A DNA stretch of 64,000 nucleotides, from NCBI RefSeq assembly GCF_018449435.1, contig NZ_JAHCMU010000002.1, positions 301,452 through 365,451 on the forward strand. The letters run 5' to 3'. Positions 17,268 through 26,347 of the stretch are shown here, piece by piece. Numbering within the stretch: the stretch's first letter is position 1; the number at the start of each line of letters is the position of its first letter. The notes below the pieces were generated by a model. That model ran no database searches and was not told the DNA's origin. It saw only the letters and a list, made by a program, of their open reading frames with translations. Source of the DNA: Flagellimonas sp. 389. GTDB taxonomy: Bacteria > Bacteroidota > Bacteroidia > Flavobacteriales > Flavobacteriaceae. A program made the position numbers and the translations under genes.

Positions 17268-19703
17268 TTATTCAGCTCTTAAACTTTTTGAGGGTTGAGC
17301 CAGTGCAGCACTGATAGATTGATAGCTTATGGTACATATTGCTATGATTATCGCTATTAAAGCGCTGAATGCAAAAAGTTGCCATGTTACTTCAATACGA
17401 TAAGCAAAATCTTCTAACCAACGCGACATGATGTACCATGCTATGGGGACTGCAATTACCACCGCAACACCTATCAAGCTTAAAAAATTAACCGTAAGAA
17501 GTTTGTAAATGTTTCTAAAAGAAGCCCCGAGCACCCTACGGATACTGATTTCCTTTTTACGTTGTTCCACCATAAATGCGGAAAGTGCAAACAGCCCTAA
17601 ACAAGCCACAAAAATCGCCAGTACCGCAAATGAGATGAAAATGCTTTTAATGCGACTTACATTATTGTACATTTTTGCAAACGAATTATCCATAAAGGCA
17701 TAGCGCAACTCCATATTTGGCATAAACTTGGACCATTTGGTTTTTATGGATTCCAATAACGGACCTATGTTGTCCGTGCTAGCCTTTACGGAGGTGATGG
17801 TTGCACTCGTTCCCAAGAAGAAGCATAGGGGTTCAACTTCTTGCGTCATGGAATTAAAATTGAAATCTTCGACTACACCTATAATCTCATATATTTCACC
17901 ATATCTAGAAATCTTTTTACCTATTGGGTCTGTCAGGTTAAGTTTTTGAACCATTTTCTGATTGATTATGGTCGCTTCTTGATCAGTGCTCCTATCTTCA
18001 GAAAAATTTCTGCCTTCGACTAGTTGCATCCCTAAAGTGTTCAGGTAATCCTCATCAATTACCCAAGCCTGTCCAAATACGGTTTCATCAAGGTTGTCAC
18101 GCCCCTCGTTAACAAAACCGTTTCCATTTCGTTTTGTTCCTTCAAGAGGTAAAAAATCACTCACGCTTACATTACTGATTCCATTTAGGCTTTTTAACTC
18201 CTCCTTAAAAGTAGTTAGTTTGTCACCTAACATATTGGTGCCGTAGAGCTGCAATACCTGCTCTTTTTCAAAACCTATTTTTGAGTTTAGGATAAAGTTC
18301 ATTTGTTGGTTTACCGTTAAGGTCCCAATAATTAGGATTATGGAAATTGCAAATTGAAAAATGACCAAACCACTTCGTAAACTACTTGATTTACTGCCTA
18401 TGGCCAGTTTTCCTTTTAATACTGCACTGGGTTTAAACTTTGACAAATAAAAAGCAGGGTACAAGCCAGCAAATACACCTATTAATAATGCCGAAACAAT
18501 CAATATGGGAAGGAATAACGGGTTTGTCCATGGAATTTGGATTGCTTTACCCGAAAGCTCCCTAAAAAAAGGCATTATAAGAAAAGCCAAAAGTACTCCA
18601 ACCCCAAAGGCAAGGACAGTGATTAAAACCGACTCTGTCAAAAACTGCTGAACAAGAGCCCTTTTAGAAGAACCAACTACTTTTTTGATTCCCACTTCTT
18701 TGGCCCTGTTTGCTGATTTAGCGGTGGATAGATTTACAAAGTTGATACTGGCAATAACCAAAATGAACAAGGCTACGATACCAAAAATCCAGACAATCTT
18801 AATGTCGTTTCGCTTGCTGGTCTCAAAGTCGATTGTACCCGAATGCAGGTTGATATCGGTCATTGGTTGCAAACGCATACTAAAAAGATCATCAGCATTT
18901 TCAGGAATAACAAACCCTTCAGCTTTAAGAGCAGGTGTTATATAATCGTTGATAAGCCTATTGGACATCTTTTCTTGAAATGCCACGACGTCGGTTCCTG
19001 ATTTTAGCTGTAAATACGTGTAATAGTTACTTTGCACCCATCGAGTCTGTTCTCCTTCGCCAAATTCTACTCCAGTCAATGTCAATAAAAAATCATAATC
19101 CATATGTGAGTTACTGGCAAAATCTTCCATTACACCATTTATCCTGAAGGGCTGATCATCATTTCCATTTAAATAGATGGAGGTACCTATTGGGTTCTGG
19201 TCGCCAAAGTATTTTTTTGCCATGGTTTCAGAAATAACGATTGTATTGGGTTCTGTCAGAGCAGATGAAGCTTCTCCATGTACCATTCCAATATCCATAA
19301 TATCGATGATAGCCTGGTCAGCGTATGTGAAACCTTCTTCATGGTGCTGAGAAGCTCTTCCTTGAATACGGATTTCATTGCTTCCTGCTCCATAGAAAAG
19401 ATCATTATCATTTAACCTGCCCGAATTGATGACCTCTGCAAAATCGTTCTGTACGGTAGACCCGGTATTGGCCGAAAAATGAACACCATCATTGATCTTA
19501 CCATCCCTTGTATCCCTATTTATCATGCGATAGATATTATCAGCATTGGCTACGGAGCTATCGTAACTACTTTCATGGATGATATATACCGTAATCAAAA
19601 TACAAGCCGCTACGCCACTACTTAGTCCAACAATATTGATGAAAGTAAACCCCTTGTTTTTTAAGAGGCTTCTCCAAGCGATTTTTATATAGTTCTTTAG
19701 CAT
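17268..19703 (-). CDS. FtsX/MacB-type ABC permease, array copy 2
   Basis: An 811-residue permease. The frame is open for another 45 codons upstream, but ATG at 19703 gives the family start MLKNYIKIAWRSLLKNKGF, while the extension would run into the end of the upstream permease gene; it was rejected. Coupling segments are KEVGIKKVVGS after SINFVNLSTAKSA and KEISIRRVLGA after VEQRK. C-terminus QPSKSLRAE, the most divergent of the KSLRTE-type endings. The gene starts 21 bases after the stop of copy 1, so the two are surely on one transcript. Confidence 0.92.
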   Translation of the reverse strand: MLKNYIKIAWRSLLKNKGFTFINIVGLSSGVAACILITVYIIHESSYDSSVANADNIYRMINRDTRDGKINDGVHFSANTGSTVQNDFAEVINSGRLNDNDLFYGAGSNEIRIQGRASQHHEEGFTYADQAIIDIMDIGMVHGEASSALTEPNTIVISETMAKKYFGDQNPIGTSIYLNGNDDQPFRINGVMEDFASNSHMDYDFLLTLTGVEFGEGEQTRWVQSNYYTYLQLKSGTDVVAFQEKMSNRLINDYITPALKAEGFVIPENADDLFSMRLQPMTDINLHSGTIDFETSKRNDIKIVWIFGIVALFILVIASINFVNLSTAKSANRAKEVGIKKVVGSSKRALVQQFLTESVLITVLAFGVGVLLAFLIMPFFRELSGKAIQIPWTNPLFLPILIVSALLIGVFAGLYPAFYLSKFKPSAVLKGKLAIGSKSSSLRSGLVIFQFAISIILIIGTLTVNQQMNFILNSKIGFEKEQVLQLYGTNMLGDKLTTFKEELKSLNGISNVSVSDFLPLEGTKRNGNGFVNEGRDNLDETVFGQAWVIDEDYLNTLGMQLVEGRNFSEDRSTDQEATIINQKMVQKLNLTDPIGKKISRYGEIYEIIGVVEDFNFNSMTQEVEPLCFFLGTSATITSVKASTDNIGPLLESIKTKWSKFMPNMELRYAFMDNSFAKMYNNVSRIKSIFISFAVLAIFVACLGLFALSAFMVEQRKKEISIRRVLGASFRNIYKLLTVNFLSLIGVAVVIAVPIAWYIMSRWLEDFAYRIEVTWQLFAFSALIAIIIAICTISYQSISAALAQPSKSLRAE

Positions 19704-19723
19704 GATATGATGGATTGGTTTTA

Positions 19724-22108
19724 TTATTCTGTCCTTAAACTTTTTACAGGGCTGGTCACTGCAACTTTGAGTGTCTGGTAGCTGATGGTAATCAGAGTAA
19801 CGATCATGATGGCTACAATCGCTATTGCAAAATACCACCAGTGGATTTCTGTTCTATACGTATACCCTTGAAGCCATTGCTCCATCAGATACCATGCGAT
19901 AGGCGTAGCAAGGATACCCGCAATGAGAATGAGCTTAAAGAAATCTGCTGTAAACAAAGCAAGGATGTTGGCTACATTACTGCCCAAAACTTTTCGTATC
20001 CCAATTTCTTTGGTTCGCAGCCCAACAAAGAAGAGGATAAGACCATATAGTCCAAGGCATCCAATTAGAATGGCCAACGCTGAAAACACTTTTGAGAGCG
20101 AAAGGTAGCGTTGTTCACTTTCGTATTGTTCTGCAACCCTTTCATCCAAAAAGCGGTATTCGTAAATATAGCCAGAGAAAGTACCAGACCAATAATTTTC
20201 AATTTGCTCCAAAGTAGATTGCGTATTTTGATGGTTTATTTTCAAGGCTATTTCCCCATACCAATTAGTCTGTGGAGCTATGAAAACGGGTTCTATCTGT
20301 TCCGTAAAACTAGCATTGTGAAAATCACTAACAACACCTACTATAGTTGCTTTGATATCGCCTCCATTTGCTTCAAAAGATTTTCCCAATAATTCCTCTG
20401 CCGATGCTAAACCTAGTTTTTCCCCGAATTTTTCATTTACCAATACTTCTGTTATGGAATCGGCCTTAAAGAAATTACGGCCAGCTATAATGGGGATGTC
20501 GAAAGTGTTCAAATAGTTTTCATCCCCAACTTTAACTTGTATTCCAAATTCTTCATTTTCTGGCCTGTTATTGTATTTTACATTGGTGCCCCAATTGTTT
20601 GTTGCCGCACCAGGGCTACTTAAACACGCCGTAACATCTTCTACTCCTGGAATTTGTGCCAAACGCTCTTTTAGGCTATTGAGTTTTATATTTTCTACAT
20701 CTGTTGGGATTTCAACCATAACAATGGATTCCTTATCAAAACCTAAATCGGTATTTACAGCGTAGTTTATTTGTCTAGAGATAATCAACGTTGCGGCGAT
20801 TAGGGTAATTGATATTGCAAATTGAGTGATTACTAGGACTTTTCTGGTTTTGGTTCCTCCAGTATCATTGTGACTAAGTTTTCCTTTTAGTGCTAGTACG
20901 GGAACAATACGCGACATCAATATTCCGGGATAGCTTCCGGAGAGAAATGCTACTGTAACCAATACAATCAACATGAAACCTATAAATTTATAATCCAGTA
21001 AACTTTTCCAAGACAATTCCAATTCAAAGAGTGAATTGAGAGCGGGAAGAAAGATTATAGCCAGAACAATGCCCAACAAAATCGCAAACAAACTAATAAC
21101 AAATGTTTCAGATAGGAACTGCCAAAATAAATGTTGCTTAAAACTGCCCAATACCTTACGCACCCCGATTTCTTTAGACCGATAAAAGGCTTGGGCTGTT
21201 GAAATATTGATAAAATTGATACAAGCAATCGTAATCAGGAATAGCCCAATTATGGCGAACACCCAAAGCAATACTGGATCTAAGCCACCATAAAGCGGAT
21301 TAAAATGCACATCTGAAAGCTGCTGTAATTTATAAGTATGTTTGTTCTTGCTTTTGGGTCTATGCTCTTTAGGAAGTTCCAGTAATACATTTTCAATGCC
21401 TGCAATATCCTGATTTGGTTTTAGTAACGCATAGCATTGCAAATTACTAGTGATACCACCCCAAGTTTCGGTCGAGGCAAACTTGGAGAAGTCCACCAAG
21501 TTTTCAAAGGAAACGAACACCTCATTTTCTAGAAAGCTAGTTTTGGGAATGTTTTTTAGAACTCCTGTTATTTCTATGGTTTTGTTGTTTGCTAAAACAA
21601 AAACTTTTCCAATAACATCGCTGGTCCCGTACATTTTTTGTGCAACGTTTTCTGTGATTACAGCTGTATTAGGTGCCAACAGAGATATGTTGTTACTTCC
21701 ATTGAGCAATGGAAAGTTGAAGATTTTGAAAAAATCCTCTTCTACAAAAGACACATCTTCTTTGAACTTGTCTGTTTTTCCATTTCTATCCACATCTAAT
21801 ACCAAACCGTATTGAGTGACGGTTTTGGCAACCTTTTCTGCATAATCGTAATTTTCGCGAAACGTTTTCGCAAACGCAGGAGGTACGCTAGCATCATATT
21901 CAATATCGTCACTCATTTCCTCGGTGACCATTTTATAGATACGGTCGGAGTTAGGGTGGAAATTGTCAAATGACAAATGATAGCTCAAGAACAGATAAAT
22001 TAAGATACTACTCCCAAAACCAATGGCAAGTCCCAAAATATTTATGGCGGTGAACACCTTCCTTTTTAAAAGATTTCTCCAAGCGATTCGTATATAGTTC
22101 CTAAGCAT
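19724..22108 (-). CDS. FtsX/MacB-type ABC permease, array copy 1
   Basis: A 794-residue permease and the first of the array behind the ATPase. Layout: N-terminal helix ~20-43; periplasmic MacB_PCD-like domain to ~275; helix block starting LLWVFAIIGLFLITIACINF; coupling segment KEIGVRKVLGS at ~312-322; second periplasmic domain ~450-675; three final helices; C-terminus SPVKSLRTE. Proteins of this two-unit FtsX type work as mechanotransmitters: ATP hydrolysis by a separate subunit moves the periplasmic domains and drives substrate into a HlyD/TolC-like conduit. The ATPase (51 bp upstream), adaptor and TolC are in the same transcription unit. Confidence 0.93.
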   Translation of the reverse strand: MLRNYIRIAWRNLLKRKVFTAINILGLAIGFGSSILIYLFLSYHLSFDNFHPNSDRIYKMVTEEMSDDIEYDASVPPAFAKTFRENYDYAEKVAKTVTQYGLVLDVDRNGKTDKFKEDVSFVEEDFFKIFNFPLLNGSNNISLLAPNTAVITENVAQKMYGTSDVIGKVFVLANNKTIEITGVLKNIPKTSFLENEVFVSFENLVDFSKFASTETWGGITSNLQCYALLKPNQDIAGIENVLLELPKEHRPKSKNKHTYKLQQLSDVHFNPLYGGLDPVLLWVFAIIGLFLITIACINFINISTAQAFYRSKEIGVRKVLGSFKQHLFWQFLSETFVISLFAILLGIVLAIIFLPALNSLFELELSWKSLLDYKFIGFMLIVLVTVAFLSGSYPGILMSRIVPVLALKGKLSHNDTGGTKTRKVLVITQFAISITLIAATLIISRQINYAVNTDLGFDKESIVMVEIPTDVENIKLNSLKERLAQIPGVEDVTACLSSPGAATNNWGTNVKYNNRPENEEFGIQVKVGDENYLNTFDIPIIAGRNFFKADSITEVLVNEKFGEKLGLASAEELLGKSFEANGGDIKATIVGVVSDFHNASFTEQIEPVFIAPQTNWYGEIALKINHQNTQSTLEQIENYWSGTFSGYIYEYRFLDERVAEQYESEQRYLSLSKVFSALAILIGCLGLYGLILFFVGLRTKEIGIRKVLGSNVANILALFTADFFKLILIAGILATPIAWYLMEQWLQGYTYRTEIHWWYFAIAIVAIMIVTLITISYQTLKVAVTSPVKSLRTE

Positions 22109-22159
22109 GATGATTGATTTATGATTTGATTAATTGACGAATAAACTCCACGTTTTTAT

Positions 22160-22855
22160 CTAGACCATGGCGTTCATGGGTTTATTTTGGCTTTCGGTCA
22201 CTATTTGCCCATCAAATAGATTGATGACCCTATGGGCATAGTGCGAATCTCTGTCCGAGTGGGTCACCATTACGATTGTTGTACCCTCTTGGTTCAGTTC
22301 GGTAAGCAGGTTCATTACTTCGATACCATTTTTGGAATCCAGATTACCTGTAGGCTCATCCGCTAATATCAGTTTTGGATTGGTAACTACAGCTCTAGCT
22401 ATGGCAACTCTTTGTTGTTGCCCTCCGGAGAGCTGTTGTGGAAAATGCTTTTCGCGATGGGCAATTTTCATTCGCTCCAACACCTTTGTAACTTTCTCTT
22501 TACGTTCCGCTTTGTTCATCTTAAGGTAAATAAGAGGCAACTCCACATTTTCAAAAACGGTAAGCTCATCTATGAGGTTAAAACTTTGAAAAACGAAGCC
22601 AAGATTTCCTTTTCGAAGTTGTGTGCGTTGGCTCTCGCGAAGCCCTCCAACTTCATGGTTGGCAAATTGATAGCTACCTTCTGTTGGATTGTCTAGCATT
22701 CCGATAATGTTCAGAAGTGTGGATTTTCCGCAACCAGAAGGCCCCATGATCGCTACAAATTCCCCTTCAGCTACATTCAAGTTGACACTATTTAATGCCA
22801 GGGTTTCTACTTCTTCGGTTCTAAAGCTTTTTTTCAGATTCTGTATTTGTATCAT
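22160..22855 (-). CDS. ABC transporter ATP-binding protein, MacB/LolD type
   Basis: A 231-residue canonical nucleotide-binding subunit: Walker A GPSGCGKST (38-46), Q-loop FVFQSFNL, signature LSGGQQQRVAIARA (143-156), Walker B LILADE (163-168), D-loop GNLDSK and H-loop His200. As the only ATPase in the proximal operon it presumably serves several of the six permeases downstream, which all carry the matching coupling segments. It lies between the secreted repeat-protein gene (89 bp upstream) and array copy 1. The tail past residue 215 (KPMNAMV) is short and family-like. Confidence 0.95.
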   Translation of the reverse strand: MIQIQNLKKSFRTEEVETLALNSVNLNVAEGEFVAIMGPSGCGKSTLLNIIGMLDNPTEGSYQFANHEVGGLRESQRTQLRKGNLGFVFQSFNLIDELTVFENVELPLIYLKMNKAERKEKVTKVLERMKIAHREKHFPQQLSGGQQQRVAIARAVVTNPKLILADEPTGNLDSKNGIEVMNLLTELNQEGTTIVMVTHSDRDSHYAHRVINLFDGQIVTESQNKPMNAMV

Positions 22856-22944
22856 TATTTAGGTGTTAGTAATTTTTATTGGATTAACTTATTAATGGTC
22901 TTGTTCTAGTTTAAAGACCTCACTTTTTTGATTTTGTTTCAGCT

Positions 22945-23514
22945 TTATTTACTTCTTGAAAAAGTTTGACAAAGACCATGGAACTCTATTTGGATATCTT
23001 CTTCGTCTTCTATGTATTCAATGGAGTTCAAATCGAAGTAAACTTCAAAAGGAGAAAATCCTTCAGGAAGGTAATCCGTGGTATCGAAGCCTAATTTCAA
23101 AGTTTCATCTTCAACATAATTTATTGAATGGATGCTGACTTCTTCTGCATATGGATCAAACCCTTCTGGCAAATGATAAGTAGCATCAAAATCCAGTTGT
23201 AGTGCATTTTCATCTTCGATATAAGCTACGGAACTCAAATCAAAGTATCTTTCATATGGATCAAAGTCTTCTGGAAGATAATCTTCGGTGTCGAAACCAA
23301 GAACAACCTCTGAATCCTCTTCTATAAACTGAATCTCGCTTAGGTTCAATTCATAAGTATCATCTGTTGTTGCAACTTTTTTATGGAATACTTCTAAATC
23401 TTTTGCAATAGCATTGACTTTTGTGTCCATAAAACTATTGGTGCTTTGCTGAATTTCGGCTACGGCCGTGCTTGCAACGAGCACACATCCGTATATCATT
23501 AACAATTGTTTCAT
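22945..23514 (-). CDS. Small secreted protein with ~36-residue YLPEGFDPY repeats
   Basis: A 189-residue protein with a signal peptide (MKQLLMIYGCVLVASTAVAE, cleavage near residue 20), then a helical linker and about three and a half repeats of ~33-36 residues. Each repeat has the form (F/S)(D/I)L-S-I-YIEDE followed by L-FDT-DYLPEGFDPY. The repeats are strongly acidic and Tyr/Phe-rich, suggesting calcium binding or exposed strands, but I know no function. The fourth repeat stops after IQIEF and ends FHGLCQTFSRSK, which breaks the pattern and may indicate a frameshift. It is embedded between adaptor and ATPase genes, so it is probably a periplasmic partner or an exported substrate. Confidence 0.8.
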   Translation of the reverse strand: MKQLLMIYGCVLVASTAVAEIQQSTNSFMDTKVNAIAKDLEVFHKKVATTDDTYELNLSEIQFIEEDSEVVLGFDTEDYLPEDFDPYERYFDLSSVAYIEDENALQLDFDATYHLPEGFDPYAEEVSIHSINYVEDETLKLGFDTTDYLPEGFSPFEVYFDLNSIEYIEDEEDIQIEFHGLCQTFSRSK

Positions 23515-23538
23515 TTTGATTAATTTTTATATTGTTTT

Positions 23539-24789
23539 TTACTTTAATACTATTCTCTCGGCAGTACCAAAACTGTCGTAATTGCTTGTGATAACACTTT
23601 CTCCTTGTTCTAGCCCTTCCAATACTTCATAGTATCTGGAGTTTTGCTTGCCAATACGGATGTTTCGCTTTACGGCTTCATCCCCATTTGTGCCGACAAC
23701 AAATACCCACTGTCCTCCGGTACTTTGGAAAAACCCTCCTTTTGGCAACAACAAAGCATCGTTGGAAGCTCCTAACTGTAATTTTATGTTATAGCTCTGT
23801 CCTGCACGTATTGTTGCTGGTTTTTCACCAGTGAAGACCAAGTCTACTTGGAATCTTCCGTTTCTAACTTCAGGGTAGACCTTTCTGACCCTTAATTGAT
23901 ATTCGTTTCCATTGCGCTCAAGGGAAGCGAACAAATCTCGTTTTACACGATCAATGTAGTGTTCGTCTATTTCAGCCTCTATTTTATAGTCTGTCAATAC
24001 ATTAACTTGGCCGATACGTTGTCCTTGTGCAATGTTTTGACCAATTTCGGCGTCTAAAAAGCCCAATTGACCATCAGCGGGAGCCCTTACGTTCAAGTGG
24101 TCGAGTCTTTCATAAACCATCGAAAGTGTTTTTCTCATTCGAATCAAATCAGCATCTAGACTGGTCAATGAAGTTTTGCTCAATTCCTCGTCCTGCTTAG
24201 TTTGCGTTTTAATAATATTGTGTTGTCTCTGGGCCAACTCAAAGTTCTCTTTGGATAGGAGATAAGCTTCTTTTGAGATTAGCTTTTCTTCATAAAGTTC
24301 TTGGTTCTGCTCATAGTTTCTTTTGAGGCGCTGTAGATCATAAAAAGCTGTTGCCAATGATTGTCTACCGTCCAACAATCTAGAATCAAAATTGAGTTTG
24401 GTGGAACGTAGGTCATTTTGCTTCAGGGCCAAATTACTTTCGCTTGCCAAAATTTGTTCGTAGAGCACCATGTTTTCCAATTTGAGAATGATGTCTCCTT
24501 TTTTTACCATAGCACCTTCCTCAATCAATTTTTCCGTTACTCGGCCACCTTCATAAGCATCCATATATATGGTAGCGATTGGAGCAACAGATCCGTTTAT
24601 GGTGATGTAATCATCAAACTTACCTTCTGTAACCTGAGCTATGGAAAGACGCTCTTTATGGGTTCTGAATGTTGAGGTGGTTCCAGCAAAAAGCAGCTTC
24701 CATCCAACAAATAGTAGTAATATTCCAAGTGCAATGTAACCGTAATGCTTGGGTCTAAGTCCTTTCTTTTTCTCTAATTGAATATCCAT
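23539..24789 (-). CDS. HlyD/MacA-family periplasmic adaptor subunit
   Basis: A 416-residue membrane-fusion protein linking inner-membrane permeases to TolC. It has an N-terminal membrane anchor (YIALGILLLFVGWKLLFAG, ~18-36), a split biotinyl-lipoyl domain with its hairpin entry near GAMVKKGDIILKLEN, a long alpha-hairpin (~100-225), and beta-barrel and membrane-proximal domains ending EGLEQGESVITSNYDSF. The extended coiled coil is of the type that docks onto a TolC trimer. It is the only adaptor in the array and sits 10 bp after the TolC gene. With eight permeases and one adaptor, either it is shared or some permeases do not form tripartite pumps. Confidence 0.92.
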   Translation of the reverse strand: MDIQLEKKKGLRPKHYGYIALGILLLFVGWKLLFAGTTSTFRTHKERLSIAQVTEGKFDDYITINGSVAPIATIYMDAYEGGRVTEKLIEEGAMVKKGDIILKLENMVLYEQILASESNLALKQNDLRSTKLNFDSRLLDGRQSLATAFYDLQRLKRNYEQNQELYEEKLISKEAYLLSKENFELAQRQHNIIKTQTKQDEELSKTSLTSLDADLIRMRKTLSMVYERLDHLNVRAPADGQLGFLDAEIGQNIAQGQRIGQVNVLTDYKIEAEIDEHYIDRVKRDLFASLERNGNEYQLRVRKVYPEVRNGRFQVDLVFTGEKPATIRAGQSYNIKLQLGASNDALLLPKGGFFQSTGGQWVFVVGTNGDEAVKRNIRIGKQNSRYYEVLEGLEQGESVITSNYDSFGTAERIVLK

Positions 24790-24799
24790 GTGGGTCTTC

Positions 24800-26143
24800 T
24801 TAGTTGATATTAAAAATGGGCAATCCTTTGTAAAAATCTATAGTGCTTTCGTTTACTTTCAGACGAAGGCGTACTTGTAGATTTTCGTTCTGTGCCGTTC
24901 CATATAAATTTTTTGCTTGAAAAAGTTCCAATGCGTTGATCAGTCCTTTCTCATATCTCTTTTGGGCAATTTGAAATGCCAGACCTTGTGATTCAACCCG
25001 CTTATTGCTTTGCTCGTATTCGGCCACTAAAGCGGTGTTGGTTTGAACCAATTGCTGAACCAATTGAAACAAGGTTTGTTCTTGAATGTCCAAATTGTTT
25101 TCTGCCTGTAGCAGTGCAATTTTTTGTTGCTTCACCTGTGAGCGGTTTGACCAACCGGTTGTAATTGGGACAATGATTTGTGCTCCAATAAACCGTGAAA
25201 AGTTATCGTTCAATTGGTCTGAAAAAGGTACTGGCACATCGTTGTCATCTAAAGCGGTTTGAGCATATCTTGATTCCAGACCTGCAATCATGGACAGGGA
25301 AGGATATAGATTTCCACGAGTGGCATTGAGTTGTTTTTTAGCAGCTTTTACCAAATATTCTTGCGACTTGATTACGGGAATAAATCCTTTTGCCACGGTA
25401 TATAAAGAATCAACTTCGACTGTACCTGAGTTTTCCACATCGTTTTCGTCCTTTTCTTCAATCTGAAGTTCAATATCACTTTCTTCCGTAAGGTTCATTT
25501 CCTGAAGCAAGGTCAACTTTGAAAATGCGAGCAAGTTGCGGTTTTGGGTTACCAAAAGCTTGTCCGATAATAAGTTGGATTCAGCCTCTACCAAATCTGC
25601 CTCGGCCATAACGCCCAATTCTACTTGACGCTGTACCATATCGTAGTTAGTCTGTGAGATGTCTTGTTGCTCCAAAGAGTTGGCCACCAACCCTTCGTTG
25701 AACTTAATGTCGTAGAAGGCACTCATTACCCTGAAAGCGAGAAGAAACTTCTCTTGAAGCACATCTTCCTTGGCCGCTTCGTAGATGAATTTGGCCGCTT
25801 TGATAGCGTTTAGTTTTTGAAACCCTTGAAAAATGTCTAGGTTGGCGTTGACATTATAATAGAAACTATTGAATTCTTGATTAACCAGCAGACCAGTTGT
25901 TCTATCCTCGTTCAAACCAGTATTGTAACGGTATTCTGAAAAACCGCTAAAGTTGGGCAACAAATCACGAACAGATTGTCGATAACTCTCGCGATTGGTG
26001 TCCTTGGTATAGTTTAAGTTTTTGACTTGCAAATTGTTTTCAACGGCATAAGAAACGCATTCGTCCAAAGTCCAAGCTTTTTGTGAAAACATCTGGACTG
26101 CCAAGATGAAGAAAACTGCCGATATGTATAATTTAAGATTCAT
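24800..26143 (-). CDS. TolC-family outer-membrane efflux protein
   Basis: A 447-residue protein with a signal peptide (MNLKLYISAVFFILAVQMFSQ) followed by the usual AWTLDECVSYAVENNLQVKN opening of outer-membrane efflux proteins. Two long amphipathic coiled-coil repeats follow, with the second repeat restarting near ...LVKAAKKQLNATRGNLYPSLS. It is the first gene of the minus-strand transcription unit, facing the regulator genes, and is preceded by the best promoter candidate in the region. Confidence 0.93.
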   Translation of the reverse strand: MNLKLYISAVFFILAVQMFSQKAWTLDECVSYAVENNLQVKNLNYTKDTNRESYRQSVRDLLPNFSGFSEYRYNTGLNEDRTTGLLVNQEFNSFYYNVNANLDIFQGFQKLNAIKAAKFIYEAAKEDVLQEKFLLAFRVMSAFYDIKFNEGLVANSLEQQDISQTNYDMVQRQVELGVMAEADLVEAESNLLSDKLLVTQNRNLLAFSKLTLLQEMNLTEESDIELQIEEKDENDVENSGTVEVDSLYTVAKGFIPVIKSQEYLVKAAKKQLNATRGNLYPSLSMIAGLESRYAQTALDDNDVPVPFSDQLNDNFSRFIGAQIIVPITTGWSNRSQVKQQKIALLQAENNLDIQEQTLFQLVQQLVQTNTALVAEYEQSNKRVESQGLAFQIAQKRYEKGLINALELFQAKNLYGTAQNENLQVRLRLKVNESTIDFYKGLPIFNIN

Positions 26144-26167
26144 GTTTTATTACTATGCCAAACTATT

Positions 26168-26183
26168 TACTATTGTTGTGCCA
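26168..26183 (-). promoter_or_regulatory. Candidate sigma-54 (-24/-12) promoter of the tolC-permease operon
   Basis: On the minus strand TGGCACAACAATAGTA, preceded by TTTT. TGGCAC matches the -24 consensus exactly; the -12 block TAGTA keeps only the T, G and final A of TTGCA, at the correct 10-bp spacing between the GG and the GT. It lies 25 bases before the tolC ATG. A sigma-54 activator is encoded immediately across the spacer, and dyads lie at a typical enhancer distance. Confidence 0.55.
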
Positions 26184-26244
26184 AAAAATTAATTAGCTGA
26201 TTATCAGATATATATTTACGATTCAGATTTAATCTCGAAATATT

Positions 26245-26263
26245 TGTGTAAAATTTTTAGACA
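26245..26263. promoter_or_regulatory. Dyad upstream activating site 1
   Basis: TGTGTAAAATTTTTAGACA is a 19-bp near-perfect palindrome (its reverse complement differs at three positions). It is centred about 72 bp upstream of the -24 GG of the tolC promoter candidate, a usual position for an NtrC-type activator. Confidence 0.5.
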
Positions 26264-26268
26264 AAAAA

Positions 26269-26298
26269 TGTCAAATATTTTTACACTGTCTAAAAATT
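26269..26298. promoter_or_regulatory. Dyad upstream activating site 2 with overlapping half-site
   Basis: TGTCAAATATTTTTACACT (26269-26287) matches site 1 at 14 of 19 positions; a further half-site TGTCTAAAAATT begins at 26287. TTTTTAGACA (26254-26263) and TGTCTAAAAA (26287-26296) also form a perfect 10-bp inverted repeat. Two or more adjacent sites suit the hexamer-forming activators; the site nearest the regulator gene could provide autoregulation. Confidence 0.5.
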
Positions 26299-26347
26299 GA
26301 TGATACCAATTCGTAGTTTTAATCACTAAATATGAAATGTGTGCCTT

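Noticed and set aside
19704..19838. 45-codon N-terminal extension of permease copy 2
   Set aside because: It overlaps the end of the upstream permease gene and lacks family similarity; the internal ATG gives the standard MLKNYIKIAW start.
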